Shown one piece after another: positions 56,497-64,000 of a stretch of 64,000 nt of DNA. This stretch comes from an uncultured Eubacteriales bacterium. Lineage in GTDB: Bacteria; Bacillota; Clostridia; UBA1381; UMGS1253. The translations under genes and the position numbers were made by a program. Location: positions 32,330 to 96,329 of the forward strand of contig CABUKE010000008.1 of the NCBI GenBank assembly GCA_902492065.1. Direction: 5' to 3'. The notes under the pieces were generated by a model, which made no database searches, was not told the origin of the DNA, and saw only the letters and a list, made by a program, of their open reading frames with translations. How positions within the stretch are numbered: position 1 is the stretch's first letter; each line of letters starts with the position of its first letter.

Positions 56497-57876
56497 ATGA
56501 ATGATTTTTATTTATCGGAAATTGAACCAGGAGGCCATATCCATTTTATTGGCATTGGCGGTATCAGCATGAGTGCGCTTGCGCAGATTTGCGTAAAACG
56601 CGGTTACCGGGTCACCGGCTCTGACCGGAAGGAATCCCACATTACACGACAGCTTGAGGCCCTTGGGGTTAAGGTATTCTATCAGCACGCAAAAGAAAAC
56701 TCCAACGGTGCAGACCTTGTGGTTTATACGGCGGCAATCAGCCCGGATAACGAGGAGCTCACATTCGCAATTGGAAGCGGGATCAAGGCGGTCGAGCGCT
56801 CCACCTTTTTAGGTGCAGTTATGCGCGATTATGCTTACAGCATTTGCATTGCGGGCACGCACGGCAAGACGACGACGACCTCGATGATGTCGCATGTACT
56901 ACTTCAGTGCGGCTGTGACCCGACGATTATGTTGGGCGGTGAGCTGGACGCGATTGGCGGGAATATGCGGCTTGGCGATTCCGGATATTTTTTGACGGAA
57001 GCATGCGAGTACCACGGTTCGTTTTTGGAGTTTTTTCCGCGTGTGGCCGTTGTGACAAATGTTGACGCAGACCATCTGGATTATTTTAAGGATTTGGAGC
57101 ATATCAAGCAGGCTTTTGCGCAGTTTGCCCGGATTCCCGGCGAGGATGGATATGTCATTGTGTGCGGCGACAATGCAAACGCAATGGAGTGCGTCCAGGA
57201 CACAGAGGCGCAGGTGATTACGTACGGACTTGGAGAGGAAAATGTGTTCTGCCCGATGAATCTTCGATACCAGGAAGGTTGCGGAGAATTTGACGTTGAG
57301 TACGACGGCGAAATCATTCATGTTATATTGCAGGCAGCGGGGGAACACAATGTGCAGAATGCGCTTGCGTGCTTTGCAGCGGGCTATGCGATGGGACTGG
57401 ACGGCAGCGGTATTGCTGCAGGGCTGGAGGCGTTTACGCTCGTACATCGCCGTTTTGAGCGTAAAGGAAGCTGTAACGGTGCATTGGTGATTGACGACTA
57501 TGCTCACCATCCGACAGAAATCAAATGTACGCTGAAAACCGCAAAAAATATGTGCAAAGGAAGGCTCTATGTCGTGTTTCAGCCGCACACCTATACACGA
57601 ACGCTGCTTCTTTTGGATGAGTTTACAAAAGCGTTTGACGACGCGAACGCGGTCATTGTGACTGACATTTACGCTGCGCGTGAAAAGGATAACGGAAAAA
57701 TCCACGCGCGCGACCTCGTGGAGCGGCTCAAAGACAGGGGCGTGTGTGCAGAATATATCAGCGAGTTTGACAGCATTGCAGCCCGCCTGCGCGAAACGCT
57801 GCGCGACGGGGACATCGTGATTACAATGGGGGCGGGAAATGTGTATAAGATTGGAGAACAGCTTTTGTATAAATAG
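56497..57876 (+). CDS. murC: UDP-N-acetylmuramate--L-alanine ligase MurC
   Basis: A 459-residue Mur ligase adding L-Ala to UDP-MurNAc. The N-terminal Rossmann domain has IHFIGIGGISMSALAQI, the ATP loop is AGTHGKTTTTSMM (about 119-131), NVDADHLDYF and the C-terminal DDYAHHPTEI and FQPHTYTRT motifs are all present. Length is normal. It stands alone rather than in a dcw cluster, as in several Firmicutes. Confidence 0.97.
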   Translation: MNDFYLSEIEPGGHIHFIGIGGISMSALAQICVKRGYRVTGSDRKESHITRQLEALGVKVFYQHAKENSNGADLVVYTAAISPDNEELTFAIGSGIKAVERSTFLGAVMRDYAYSICIAGTHGKTTTTSMMSHVLLQCGCDPTIMLGGELDAIGGNMRLGDSGYFLTEACEYHGSFLEFFPRVAVVTNVDADHLDYFKDLEHIKQAFAQFARIPGEDGYVIVCGDNANAMECVQDTEAQVITYGLGEENVFCPMNLRYQEGCGEFDVEYDGEIIHVILQAAGEHNVQNALACFAAGYAMGLDGSGIAAGLEAFTLVHRRFERKGSCNGALVIDDYAHHPTEIKCTLKTAKNMCKGRLYVVFQPHTYTRTLLLLDEFTKAFDDANAVIVTDIYAAREKDNGKIHARDLVERLKDRGVCAEYISEFDSIAARLRETLRDGDIVITMGAGNVYKIGEQLLYK

Positions 57877-57904
57877 AAAGGACGGCTAATTAGCCGTCCT
57901 TTCT
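57875..57904. terminator. Bidirectional terminator between murC and yebC
   Basis: AGAAAGGACGGCTAATTAGCCGTCCTTTCT is split here as AGAAAGGACGGCT and AGCCGTCCTTTCT around AATT; both converging genes use it. Confidence 0.93.
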
Positions 57905-57910
57905 ATTTGC

Positions 57911-58642
57911 TTACTCTTCTACTGGGTTCCCCCAGTTGTGATATACGTTCTGCACGTCATCGTTGTCCTCGAGCATTTCGAGCAGCTTGCTCATACACTT
58001 GATATCTTCCTCATCATTGAGGTCAACCGTTGTCTGCGGCACCATTTCCACGTCCGCAGAACTGATTGTGTATTTCCCTTCCAGCGCCTCACGTACCGTA
58101 CTGCAAGCGTCCGGGTCGGTTGTAATCTCATAATAGCCATCCTCTGCAGAGAAGTCCTCCGCGCCTGCGTCAAGCGCGTCCATCATCAGTGCATCCTCAT
58201 CCTGACCGTCCGCCTCAATAATGATTATGCCTTTGCGGTCAAATAGAAAGCTCACGCACCCCGTCTGGCCGAGATTGCCGTGAAACTTGTCGAAATAGTG
58301 GCGCATATCGGAGGCGGTACGGTTCCGGTTGTCGGTCAGCGTTTCCACGATTACGGCAACGCCATTCGGGCCGTAGCCCTCGTACGTGATATCCTCGTAG
58401 TTGTCGCCGCCCGTTTCACCAGCCGCCTTCTTAATCGTGCGCATGATGTTGTCGTTCGGCATATTGTTGGAACGTGCTTTTGCGATAATGTCCTTCAATT
58501 TTGAATTATTATCCGGGTCCGGGCCGCCCGCCTTTACCACAACGGTAATCTCACGTGCAATTTTGGTGAAGATTTTGGCCCGCTGTGCGTCGTTTGCGCC
58601 CTTTTTCCGTTTAATGGTACTCCATTTGGAATGTCCTGACAT
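57911..58642 (-). CDS. yebC: YebC/PmpR family protein
   Basis: A 243-residue protein starting SGHSKWSTIKRKKGANDAQRA (in part), with ARSNNMPNDNIMRTIKKAAGE (in part) and YEGYGPNGVAVIVETLTDN. The family was described as transcription regulators and more recently linked to translation of proline stretches. Start ATG 58642 lies eight bases after AGGAG; the GTG at 58651 is too close to it. Confidence 0.96.
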   Translation of the reverse strand: MSGHSKWSTIKRKKGANDAQRAKIFTKIAREITVVVKAGGPDPDNNSKLKDIIAKARSNNMPNDNIMRTIKKAAGETGGDNYEDITYEGYGPNGVAVIVETLTDNRNRTASDMRHYFDKFHGNLGQTGCVSFLFDRKGIIIIEADGQDEDALMMDALDAGAEDFSAEDGYYEITTDPDACSTVREALEGKYTISSADVEMVPQTTVDLNDEEDIKCMSKLLEMLEDNDDVQNVYHNWGNPVEE

Positions 58643-58714
58643 ATGTTTCACTCCTGTATCTAAAATTCAACTTTATTATTTTACCATAGAATGCGCCGAA
58701 ATGCAAGGGAGAGA

Positions 58715-60394
58715 CTACTCCTTTTTATATTCCTGAATCCCCTCGCGGAAGGCGGCGGTCGTTTCGTCTGTTTCGTCGAGGAAGTACGGCCGCGCAATCT
58801 GCTTATACGTTTCCGGCCGCATGTCGTAGTCCGCGCTGCTCCACCAGAGCGCCATCCGAATGTTTTTATAGTCCTTAATCGACGCAAACATGTCGGTGAT
58901 CCACGCGGCCTTGTCGCCGCCGATGGAGCTGGAGGCAAATTCCGTGATAATGAACGGAAACTCGCTAAACAAATTCATATATTTTTCGTAAGGCTCCTGA
59001 TAAATCTCGTCAAAGGTACGCCACTTTTCGTGATACAGTTCCTTATAATACTCGCCTGTGTTGTAGCCGGTCAAACCAATCATCTGCGCATAGCCGTTGC
59101 CCGGATAGTACGAGATATACGAATTCCAGTGTGCGGGCGGGCAGTCCTCTGCATTCGGGTTAAAAATCCAGATGGCATTGTCTACCCCCTCCTCCTGGAA
59201 GATTTCGTAGATATGCCGCCAGTTCTCGATAAAGATTTCCGGGTCGGACAGCGCCGCCACGCCGGAATAGTTGACCCAGTCGCTGTTCATCTCATTATTC
59301 AGGCGGAACAAAAACGGGTGGCCAAACTCCTTCGCACCGCGCGCAAATTCCCGAATCTGGTCGTCGAGCAGACCGTCGTAGATGTCGAAGTTCAGATTCT
59401 TCCCGAATAGGTCGTCGTTGTTGAAGTTTGAAGTTTGGAGCGTCATTTCGGTAAACTTTCCATCCTCATGAAACTTCCGAAGCTCTTCGACCGGGAAGCC
59501 GTCATTCAGGTTCACATAGTGCAGCGCAAAGTCAAACTGGTAGTCAACCTTCTTTTCCAAGTCAACCAGCCATTGGTAATTGCGCTCCTTCTGATACGCG
59601 CCGTCGACAAAGATTCCCCACTTAAAGTCATCCTCATCCGTGACCTCGTGCCACAGCTTTTTGGTTTCCTCGTTCCACGTATCCGGGACAAGGGGCTTGT
59701 ACTCATGTTTAAATACGTTTTCACCCTCGATTTTGATTTCTTCAAACGAATTGATTATTTCCTGAATCACCGGCGCGCTCTTTTCGTAGTCCTTTGTCTT
59801 GAACATCACACGGAAAAAGGCCTGCGGCCCGGTCTTTGAATGAACGAAAAAGTAGGAATAGTTGTTCTGGCGTGCAATGCGCTGCTCCTCCGGATCCCGC
59901 CGCAGAGAGATAAACTGCGCTTTTGCGCCGTTGTGCTCGTATTTTGTGTTCTCAAGCAGGGTGATGTTATTCGACTCCTGATAGTATTCGTTGAGATAAT
60001 ACTGGTTCATATAATTGTCGATGTACCACTCTACGTCCTCATACGGCGCCCACTCGCGCGTGATGATTACCGTCATATCGTCGTCATAGACTTTGATCTG
60101 CTCCGGGCTGATGGACAAGTCAAACTGCATATGGACGGGGAAGGAGAGAGAATACCCCTTCGGATGGTCGAGCAGCACTTTGTGTCCGTCTGCTGTGGTG
60201 ATGATTTCCTCCTGTACTGTCGGTTCAGTATTGGTCACGTCGTTATATATTTTTACAATTTTGTTCTTTGCAAGCTGCATAAAATTTGCCGGGTCCTGAA
60301 AAAAGCCTTTGCTAATCATAATATACAGCGCAAAGGCGACGCACAAGACAAGCAGGGACAGCAGAGTGATTTTCGTGATTTTTTTCGCGTTCAT
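58715..60394 (-). CDS. Membrane-anchored GH26-like glycoside hydrolase
   Basis: A 559-residue protein with a single N-terminal membrane helix (about 8-28) and no lipobox. Residues about 65-225 form a PsbP/DUF1795-like alpha/beta domain. About 255-555 form a clan GH-A barrel with the GH26 acid/base motif FRLNNEMNSDWVNYSG (about E368) and nucleophile FIITEFASSS (about E485). GH26 enzymes cut beta-mannan or related glycans; here the target may be the cell's own exopolysaccharide. It has its own promoter and lies next to a deacetylase gene of similar design. Confidence 0.78.
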   Translation of the reverse strand: MNAKKITKITLLSLLVLCVAFALYIMISKGFFQDPANFMQLAKNKIVKIYNDVTNTEPTVQEEIITTADGHKVLLDHPKGYSLSFPVHMQFDLSISPEQIKVYDDDMTVIITREWAPYEDVEWYIDNYMNQYYLNEYYQESNNITLLENTKYEHNGAKAQFISLRRDPEEQRIARQNNYSYFFVHSKTGPQAFFRVMFKTKDYEKSAPVIQEIINSFEEIKIEGENVFKHEYKPLVPDTWNEETKKLWHEVTDEDDFKWGIFVDGAYQKERNYQWLVDLEKKVDYQFDFALHYVNLNDGFPVEELRKFHEDGKFTEMTLQTSNFNNDDLFGKNLNFDIYDGLLDDQIREFARGAKEFGHPFLFRLNNEMNSDWVNYSGVAALSDPEIFIENWRHIYEIFQEEGVDNAIWIFNPNAEDCPPAHWNSYISYYPGNGYAQMIGLTGYNTGEYYKELYHEKWRTFDEIYQEPYEKYMNLFSEFPFIITEFASSSIGGDKAAWITDMFASIKDYKNIRMALWWSSADYDMRPETYKQIARPYFLDETDETTAAFREGIQEYKKE

Positions 60395-60439
60395 GGCAAG
60401 CTCCTGTTTATCAAATTTTGTTTTAAGTTTACCATAAAT

Positions 60440-60468
60440 AAAATACCATATTTCATAGTGTTTGTCAA
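60440..60468 (-). promoter_or_regulatory. Promoter of the GH26-like gene
   Basis: On the minus strand TTGACA (60463-60468), 17-bp spacer, TATTTT (60440-60445). Confidence 0.65.
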
Positions 60469-60477
60469 TTCAGGTAA

Positions 60478-60514
60478 AAAAATCCCCCCTTCTTAAAATT
60501 AAGAAGGGGGATTT
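60478..60514 (-). terminator. Terminator of the polysaccharide deacetylase gene
   Basis: Pairing AATCCCCCCTTCTTAA with TTAAGAAGGGGG-ATT gives a long stem flanked by A/T runs. Confidence 0.88.
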
Positions 60515-60528
60515 CATCTCCAACTTTA

Positions 60529-61884
60529 TCAAATGGGTGGAACTGGCGTCGGCCGCGTATTGTCCCATACGTCGTCAACTATAAACAAGTCCTCCAGCAT
60601 TTCCGGGTTGTACCACATCCGGTAACCGTCCAGATTGCGCCGGCCCTGCCGTACATAATCGTCTTGGATTTGTACCCATGCTTTTGCGGAGTCAACATTG
60701 CAAAAGTATTTAAAACCGTGAGATTTAAGCGTTTCAAACTTTTCGCCGGAGTACTTGCCGATGCCGGCAATATCCTCCCCGTGCGCGTAAATCAGCACGT
60801 CTGTATCGCCGATGATTGGGCGAACCTGCTCGTCCCACTTTTGCGCGTCCTCTGCCAGCTTGGCCGCGCTGGAAGAACCATAGAGCCGGTGTCCCCAGCT
60901 ATGGCTTGCAAACGTCCAGCCCAACTCCTTCATCCTGTCGGCAACCTTCTTCGCCTCTGCGATGTCGGATTCTTTATAGTCGTCGGCCGTCGGGCAGGTG
61001 CGGTAACCCAGCACGCCGTCATATCCGGTCAGTGCAAGCGTCGCCCGCGCGCCTTTGTACGAAAAGTCGGGGTGCTGCTGGATAAACCGTTCAAGCAACG
61101 GCACAAGATCGTAGTCCCCGCGCACAACGGTGCCGTCGTCCTGTACATATTCGTTTGTAGGGTAGCCGTCGTCGCCGATAACCAACCGGGTTGCAAAGCC
61201 GTCACCTGTCATGTAGCCATAGTACGAAACGTCGTCCTGCGACATAACAAACGGTTTTTTCCCTTCCGGCAGCATAATATCACCGGGGACAAACTTTGTC
61301 GTGCCGTCCTCCTGCACTTCTTCGCGCGCAATGTCGTGAATGTCGACAAGCACGTACCCGCGCCGATACATTTCATCCATCATTTTATTAAACTCGCTGA
61401 TGGTCGTCATGTACTGGTTATAGCCCGCTTCCCGCGTATCGCCGTCAAATGCTTTGGCCGGGTCGACGATCAGGGTGTGAAAAAACACATGCGTAATGTC
61501 GGTCACATCCTCATGACGCACCATGGTTGCCTTTGTTGCCTCGTAGCCGGAAATTGCGGCGGTCAGCTCCGGCTTTTCCGCGTAATCAGGACCATAGGAC
61601 TTAATCTTTTCGATTGCGGCGTCATAGTCGTATCCTGCCGCAAGAAAATCCGCCTGCTTGACGACTTCTTCCACGGTGGGTGGCGCAGGCGTCTGCACGG
61701 CGTTCGCCGGCTGGCGGGGTTCAGAGCTTGCACCCATCCACGCCCGGACGCCCCATACGATACCTATGATTAGTGCAATTACAAGTACGGCAAGGACGGT
61801 CAGATTTATAATTGTTTTTTTCTTTCTCTGTCTGCGCCGTTGCTGAAGCCTGCGGGCAACAACTGAGTCGTTTCTATCTTCCAT
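60529..61884 (-). CDS. Membrane-anchored polysaccharide deacetylase (NodB-like)
   Basis: A 451-residue protein. A very basic N-terminus (RRLQQRRRQRKKK) precedes one membrane helix (about 24-46) and a Pro/Ala linker, then an extracellular region. The NodB-type metal site is seen as SQDDVS (D217/D218) and SHSWGH (H328, H332). The spacing between the two motifs is unusually long, with an insertion of about 50 residues containing YPTNEYVQDDGTVVRGDYDL. It probably removes acetyl groups from a surface glycan. Own promoter and terminator; ribosome binding site GGAGGG. Confidence 0.82.
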   Translation of the reverse strand: MEDRNDSVVARRLQQRRRQRKKKTIINLTVLAVLVIALIIGIVWGVRAWMGASSEPRQPANAVQTPAPPTVEEVVKQADFLAAGYDYDAAIEKIKSYGPDYAEKPELTAAISGYEATKATMVRHEDVTDITHVFFHTLIVDPAKAFDGDTREAGYNQYMTTISEFNKMMDEMYRRGYVLVDIHDIAREEVQEDGTTKFVPGDIMLPEGKKPFVMSQDDVSYYGYMTGDGFATRLVIGDDGYPTNEYVQDDGTVVRGDYDLVPLLERFIQQHPDFSYKGARATLALTGYDGVLGYRTCPTADDYKESDIAEAKKVADRMKELGWTFASHSWGHRLYGSSSAAKLAEDAQKWDEQVRPIIGDTDVLIYAHGEDIAGIGKYSGEKFETLKSHGFKYFCNVDSAKAWVQIQDDYVRQGRRNLDGYRMWYNPEMLEDLFIVDDVWDNTRPTPVPPI

Positions 61885-61916
61885 GGGAGTAATCCCTCCT
61901 TTGTTTCATTGCTTCC

Positions 61917-61945
61917 ATTATACTATGCCTGTCGAATAAAGGCAA
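61917..61945 (-). promoter_or_regulatory. Promoter of the polysaccharide deacetylase gene
   Basis: On the minus strand TTGCCT (61940-61945), 17-bp spacer, TATAAT (61917-61922). Confidence 0.75.
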
Positions 61946-61966
61946 CAGTAAAATCGAATCTTGTAA

Positions 61967-63196
61967 TTATTGGAGGAATTTTGTCCATTTCCGTACGCAA
62001 AACAAGCACGCCAGTCCCGCTGCCAGCGCAATTCCCAGCCAGAGCAGGATAGTTGCCCGCCAGCCAATTGCTTCCGCTGCGGCAGCAAAGCCGAAGCTTG
62101 CCGCGGCGCTGCCCAAATAGGTGCAGGCGTTGAGAAAACCGGACACAAAGGCAACTCTGCCGTACGGCTCAAACCGTTTCGGCACATAGCTGATGAGCAT
62201 CATGTTGACGCCGTACATACAAGCTACCAAAATTGCCATACATACGATGGATACGGCGGCATTTTTGCCAAATACTAAGAACAGTATAAAGGCAGAGATA
62301 CACGATATAGTAAACATAAACAGGGAAGTTTTTGCCTCGTTGCGGAACCAGCGGCGGTCAACCAGCGCGGTCAAATAAACGCTGAAAATCGAAAACAAAG
62401 GAAGCGCCACGGTTGTCAGAACGGACATGGAAGCATCTATGCCATATACCTCATTCAGCAGCGTTGGAGCCCAGGTTACAACGCCGTCTTTCAGCACGCC
62501 ATGCAGAACAACAGCCAGCGACATCGTAAACAGCGGAGCGAGTAAGAAAATGCTCCGTAGGTTGACCTGCGCTTTTTTACATGTCTCAGAAGTATGTTTT
62601 TCTACAGGAAGAACCGTGCGCTTCTCCGTACCGCGCGAGCCGAGCAGCCAGATAAACGAAATCAAAATCCCGAAGCCACTCGACAAATAGAATACACTTT
62701 GCCAACCGCTCCATACAATGCAGAGCGGCACAAGCAAATAAACGCAGATTGTCCCTGCGGAGCTTGCAATAGAAATACTGACACACGCCTTTCCAAAAAA
62801 GTTTCCGTCAAAGAATTCTGCCATGGCGCGGATGAGCGCAGGCCAAATCATCGCCTGTGCAAACCCATTGATTGCCCAAAAAATCAGCATAATGGAAGCG
62901 TTGGGCCATAGGGGAAGGGCAATATTGGTCAGCGAGGAGAAAAAGAGCCCGCAGAAAATCATTTTACGCGCGCTGACCCGATCGCTGATAATACCGAACA
63001 TAAATTGTCCGATACAGTAGGTTACGAAACTTGCTGTGCTGACCAGACCGGCAGCCGATTTTGTCATGCCAGTATCGGAAATGATATCGACCAGTGCCGC
63101 GCCATAGTTTAATCGCGTAACATAGCTGGTAAAATATAATATCCAGCACAAGAATAAAAAGGATTGCTGTGTAAGCATTTTCTTTGACTCCGGCAA
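61967..63196 (-). CDS. MFS transporter, organophosphate:phosphate antiporter-like
   Basis: A 409-residue twelve-helix transporter. LNYGAALVDIISDTGMTKSAAGLVSTA (in part) and GFAQAMIWPALIRAMAEFF fit the GlpT/UhpC branch of the major facilitator superfamily, which carries sugar phosphates or glycerol-3-phosphate. The start may be TTG 63196 (AGAGAGGTG upstream) or ATG 63178 (GGAG nine bases ahead). It has a consensus promoter and is not clearly linked to neighbours; no terminator is obvious before the deacetylase promoter. Confidence 0.88.
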   Translation of the reverse strand: MPESKKMLTQQSFLFLCWILYFTSYVTRLNYGAALVDIISDTGMTKSAAGLVSTASFVTYCIGQFMFGIISDRVSARKMIFCGLFFSSLTNIALPLWPNASIMLIFWAINGFAQAMIWPALIRAMAEFFDGNFFGKACVSISIASSAGTICVYLLVPLCIVWSGWQSVFYLSSGFGILISFIWLLGSRGTEKRTVLPVEKHTSETCKKAQVNLRSIFLLAPLFTMSLAVVLHGVLKDGVVTWAPTLLNEVYGIDASMSVLTTVALPLFSIFSVYLTALVDRRWFRNEAKTSLFMFTISCISAFILFLVFGKNAAVSIVCMAILVACMYGVNMMLISYVPKRFEPYGRVAFVSGFLNACTYLGSAAASFGFAAAAEAIGWRATILLWLGIALAAGLACLFCVRKWTKFLQ

Positions 63197-63236
63197 GTCA
63201 ATACACCTCTCTACTGTATTTTATCAAAACAACCCA

Positions 63237-63265
63237 AGTATAGCCGCTTTTGATGGGTTTGTCAA
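63237..63265 (-). promoter_or_regulatory. Consensus promoter of the MFS gene
   Basis: On the minus strand TTGACA (63260-63265), 17-bp spacer, TATACT (63237-63242). Confidence 0.85.
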
Positions 63266-63302
63266 GCAAAGGAGAAATAATCCCGCTTATTTGAAAAAAG
63301 TG

Positions 63303-63331
63303 TTGACAAATGCGTGATATACTGGTATAAT
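63303..63331 (+). promoter_or_regulatory. Perfect consensus promoter of the tRNA operon
   Basis: TTGACA (63303-63308), exactly 17 bp, TATAAT (63326-63331), about 32 bp before the first tRNA. Confidence 0.92.
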
Positions 63332-63362
63332 CTTTAAAGTCAGCTATGAGGTGACTTTAAAT

Positions 63363-63437
63363 GCGGGTGTAGTTCAATGGCTAGAATCTCAGCCTTCCAA
63401 GCTGATTGTGTGGGTTCGATTCCCATCACCCGCTCCA
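63363..63437 (+). tRNA. tRNA-Gly (TCC)
   Basis: Acceptor GCGGGTG/CACCCGC, anticodon loop CTTCCAA (TCC), T loop GGTTCGATTCC, encoded CCA. First gene of the tRNA operon. Confidence 0.95.
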
Positions 63438-63440
63438 TAT

Positions 63441-63517
<77 letters not shown>

Positions 63518-63530
63518 ACTTTTATAATGT

Positions 63531-63608
63531 GGTGGGTATAGCTCAGTTGGTTAGAGCGCCAGATTGTGGCTCTGGAGGTCGTGAGTTCGACTCTCACTAT
63601 CCACCCCA
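63531..63608 (+). tRNA. tRNA-His (GTG)
   Basis: Anticodon stem CCAGA/TCTGG with loop TTGTGGC (GTG). An extra encoded G at position -1 opposite C73 is the tRNA-His identity element. Encoded CCA. Confidence 0.95.
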
Positions 63609-63637
63609 CTTTTTCTTTCATATTTTTTTGGTGATGC

Positions 63638-63713
63638 TGGGATGTAGCCAAGCGGTAAGGCACCAGACTTTGACTCTGGCATTTCGTAGGTTCGAGTCCT
63701 GCCATCCCAACCA
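63638..63713 (+). tRNA. tRNA-Gln (TTG)
   Basis: Acceptor TGGGATG/CATCCCA, anticodon stem CCAGA/TCTGG with loop CTTTGAC (TTG), encoded CCA. Confidence 0.95.
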
Positions 63714-63719
63714 TTGTAT

Positions 63720-63795
63720 GACCCATTAGCTCAGTCGGCAGAGCACTTGACTTTTAATCAAGGTGTCCGGAGTTCGAATCTCCGATGGGTCACCA
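63720..63795 (+). tRNA. tRNA-Lys (TTT)
   Basis: Acceptor GACCCAT/ATGGGTC, anticodon stem CTTGA/TCAAG with loop CTTTTAA (TTT), encoded CCA. Last gene of the operon. Confidence 0.95.
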
Positions 63796-63802
63796 CAGCG
63801 AA

Positions 63803-63836
63803 ACCCGCTTCCCACAAGGGATAGCGGGATTTTTGT
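63803..63836 (+). terminator. Terminator of the tRNA operon
   Basis: CCCGCTTCCC and GGGATAGCGGG pair around ACAA (one mismatch), followed by ATTTTTG. Confidence 0.85.
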
Positions 63837-63929
63837 TTTTGGCATGCGGCTGTGCTTCTCCCTTCCATTACACACTTCATTACACATTCCATCGGTTTTG
63901 TGCTACTATTGATAAGGCTGTGGCAAGGT

Positions 63930-63953
63930 AAAAAAATGGAGCAGCTATGCTCC
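63930..63953 (-). terminator. Minus-strand terminator at the edge gene
   Basis: On the minus strand GGAGCA and TGCTCC pair around TAGC, followed by ATTTTTTT. The TAG stop of the partial gene lies in the loop. Confidence 0.7.
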
Positions 63954-64000
63954 TTTTACCGCTCCATCCTTATTTTCTTCTGTTTTGCCGCCGAACACGT
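63945..64000 (-). CDS. 3' end of an unidentified gene running off the window
   Basis: On the minus strand the frame from the window edge reads VFGGKTEENKDGAVKGA then TAG, with a terminator at the stop codon. Eighteen codons are too few to name the product. Its position next to a tRNA operon with 3' end facing the tRNAs fits an integrase of an element integrated at tRNA-Lys, but this is only a possibility. Confidence 0.4.
   Translation of the reverse strand, partial: VFGGKTEENKDGAVKGA

Overview
The window looks like a chromosomal segment of a monoderm, endospore-lineage Clostridia bacterium (Bacillota) of intermediate GC. Evidence: a FapR-controlled type II fatty-acid cluster with FabK as enoyl reductase, RibU under an FMN riboswitch, SpoVG, BlaI/M56 signalling, the DUF4358-MBOAT-DHHW cassette, sigma-A promoters with 17-bp spacers, and strong GGAGG ribosome binding sites. 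Most of it is vertically inherited housekeeping DNA interleaved with small surface, transport and regulatory modules. I see no transposase, phage structural gene or CRISPR array.

Layout. 1-5.1 kb: end of a TlyA-type methyltransferase, a four-cysteine small protein, TcdA (minus), a low-GC GH39-like glycosidase, endonuclease IV, a RibD-C/DHFR-like reductase, then an FMN riboswitch and ribU. 5.2-8.3 kb: a DUF368 (PopT-type) lipid-carrier transporter behind a dyad, secG, and an ECF sigma/anti-sigma operon with two small membrane proteins. 8.4-9.8 kb: a MATE exporter without a normal start codon. 10-17.9 kb: fapR-plsX-fabH-fabK-fabD-fabG-acpP-fabF-rnc. 18-27 kb: a radical SAM protein, a SprT-like metalloprotein, smc, ftsY and a UPF0182 giant membrane protein. 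27-33 kb: an unrecognised protein, greA, rplM-rpsI, and two exported proteins with copper-amine-oxidase-like stalk domains, one of them an HtrA protease.

33-43.7 kb: an IlvD/Edd dehydratase; an antimicrobial-peptide-resistance type ABC transporter (two permeases and an ATPase) divergent from a two-component system, with 11-bp-phased CTTAA repeats between them; CorA with a lipoprotein; and an AraC regulator divergent from ThuA and Gfo/Idh enzymes. 43.9-48.7 kb: an orphan AraC regulator, the DUF4358 lipoprotein/MBOAT/DHHW exopolysaccharide-acylation cassette, and a tiny Cys/Gly-rich protein. 48.8-51 kb: an M56 sensor peptidase and BlaI repressor with two clear operators. 51-56 kb: a second MATE exporter, a DUF1292 protein, a probable 6S RNA, NfeD with an SPFH protein, an ECF S component, and SpoVG. 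56.5-63.3 kb: murC, YebC, a membrane-anchored GH26-like protein, a membrane-anchored polysaccharide deacetylase and an MFS transporter. The window closes with a five-tRNA operon (Gly, Arg, His, Gln, Lys) and the 3' end of a minus-strand gene that runs off the edge.

How the parts fit: lipid synthesis (fap/fab), lipid-carrier recycling (DUF368), wall precursor synthesis (murC), envelope stress sensing (ECF, ABC/TCS, BlaI/M56) and surface polysaccharide modification (MBOAT/DHHW, GH26, deacetylase) make this an envelope-biased region. No single locus is clearly an unknown system. The least explained items are the Cys/Gly-rich protein, the stalk-domain HtrA pair, the gene at 27036 and the regulatory DNA between the ABC transporter and its two-component system. 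All functions are inferred by reading; no database search was run.
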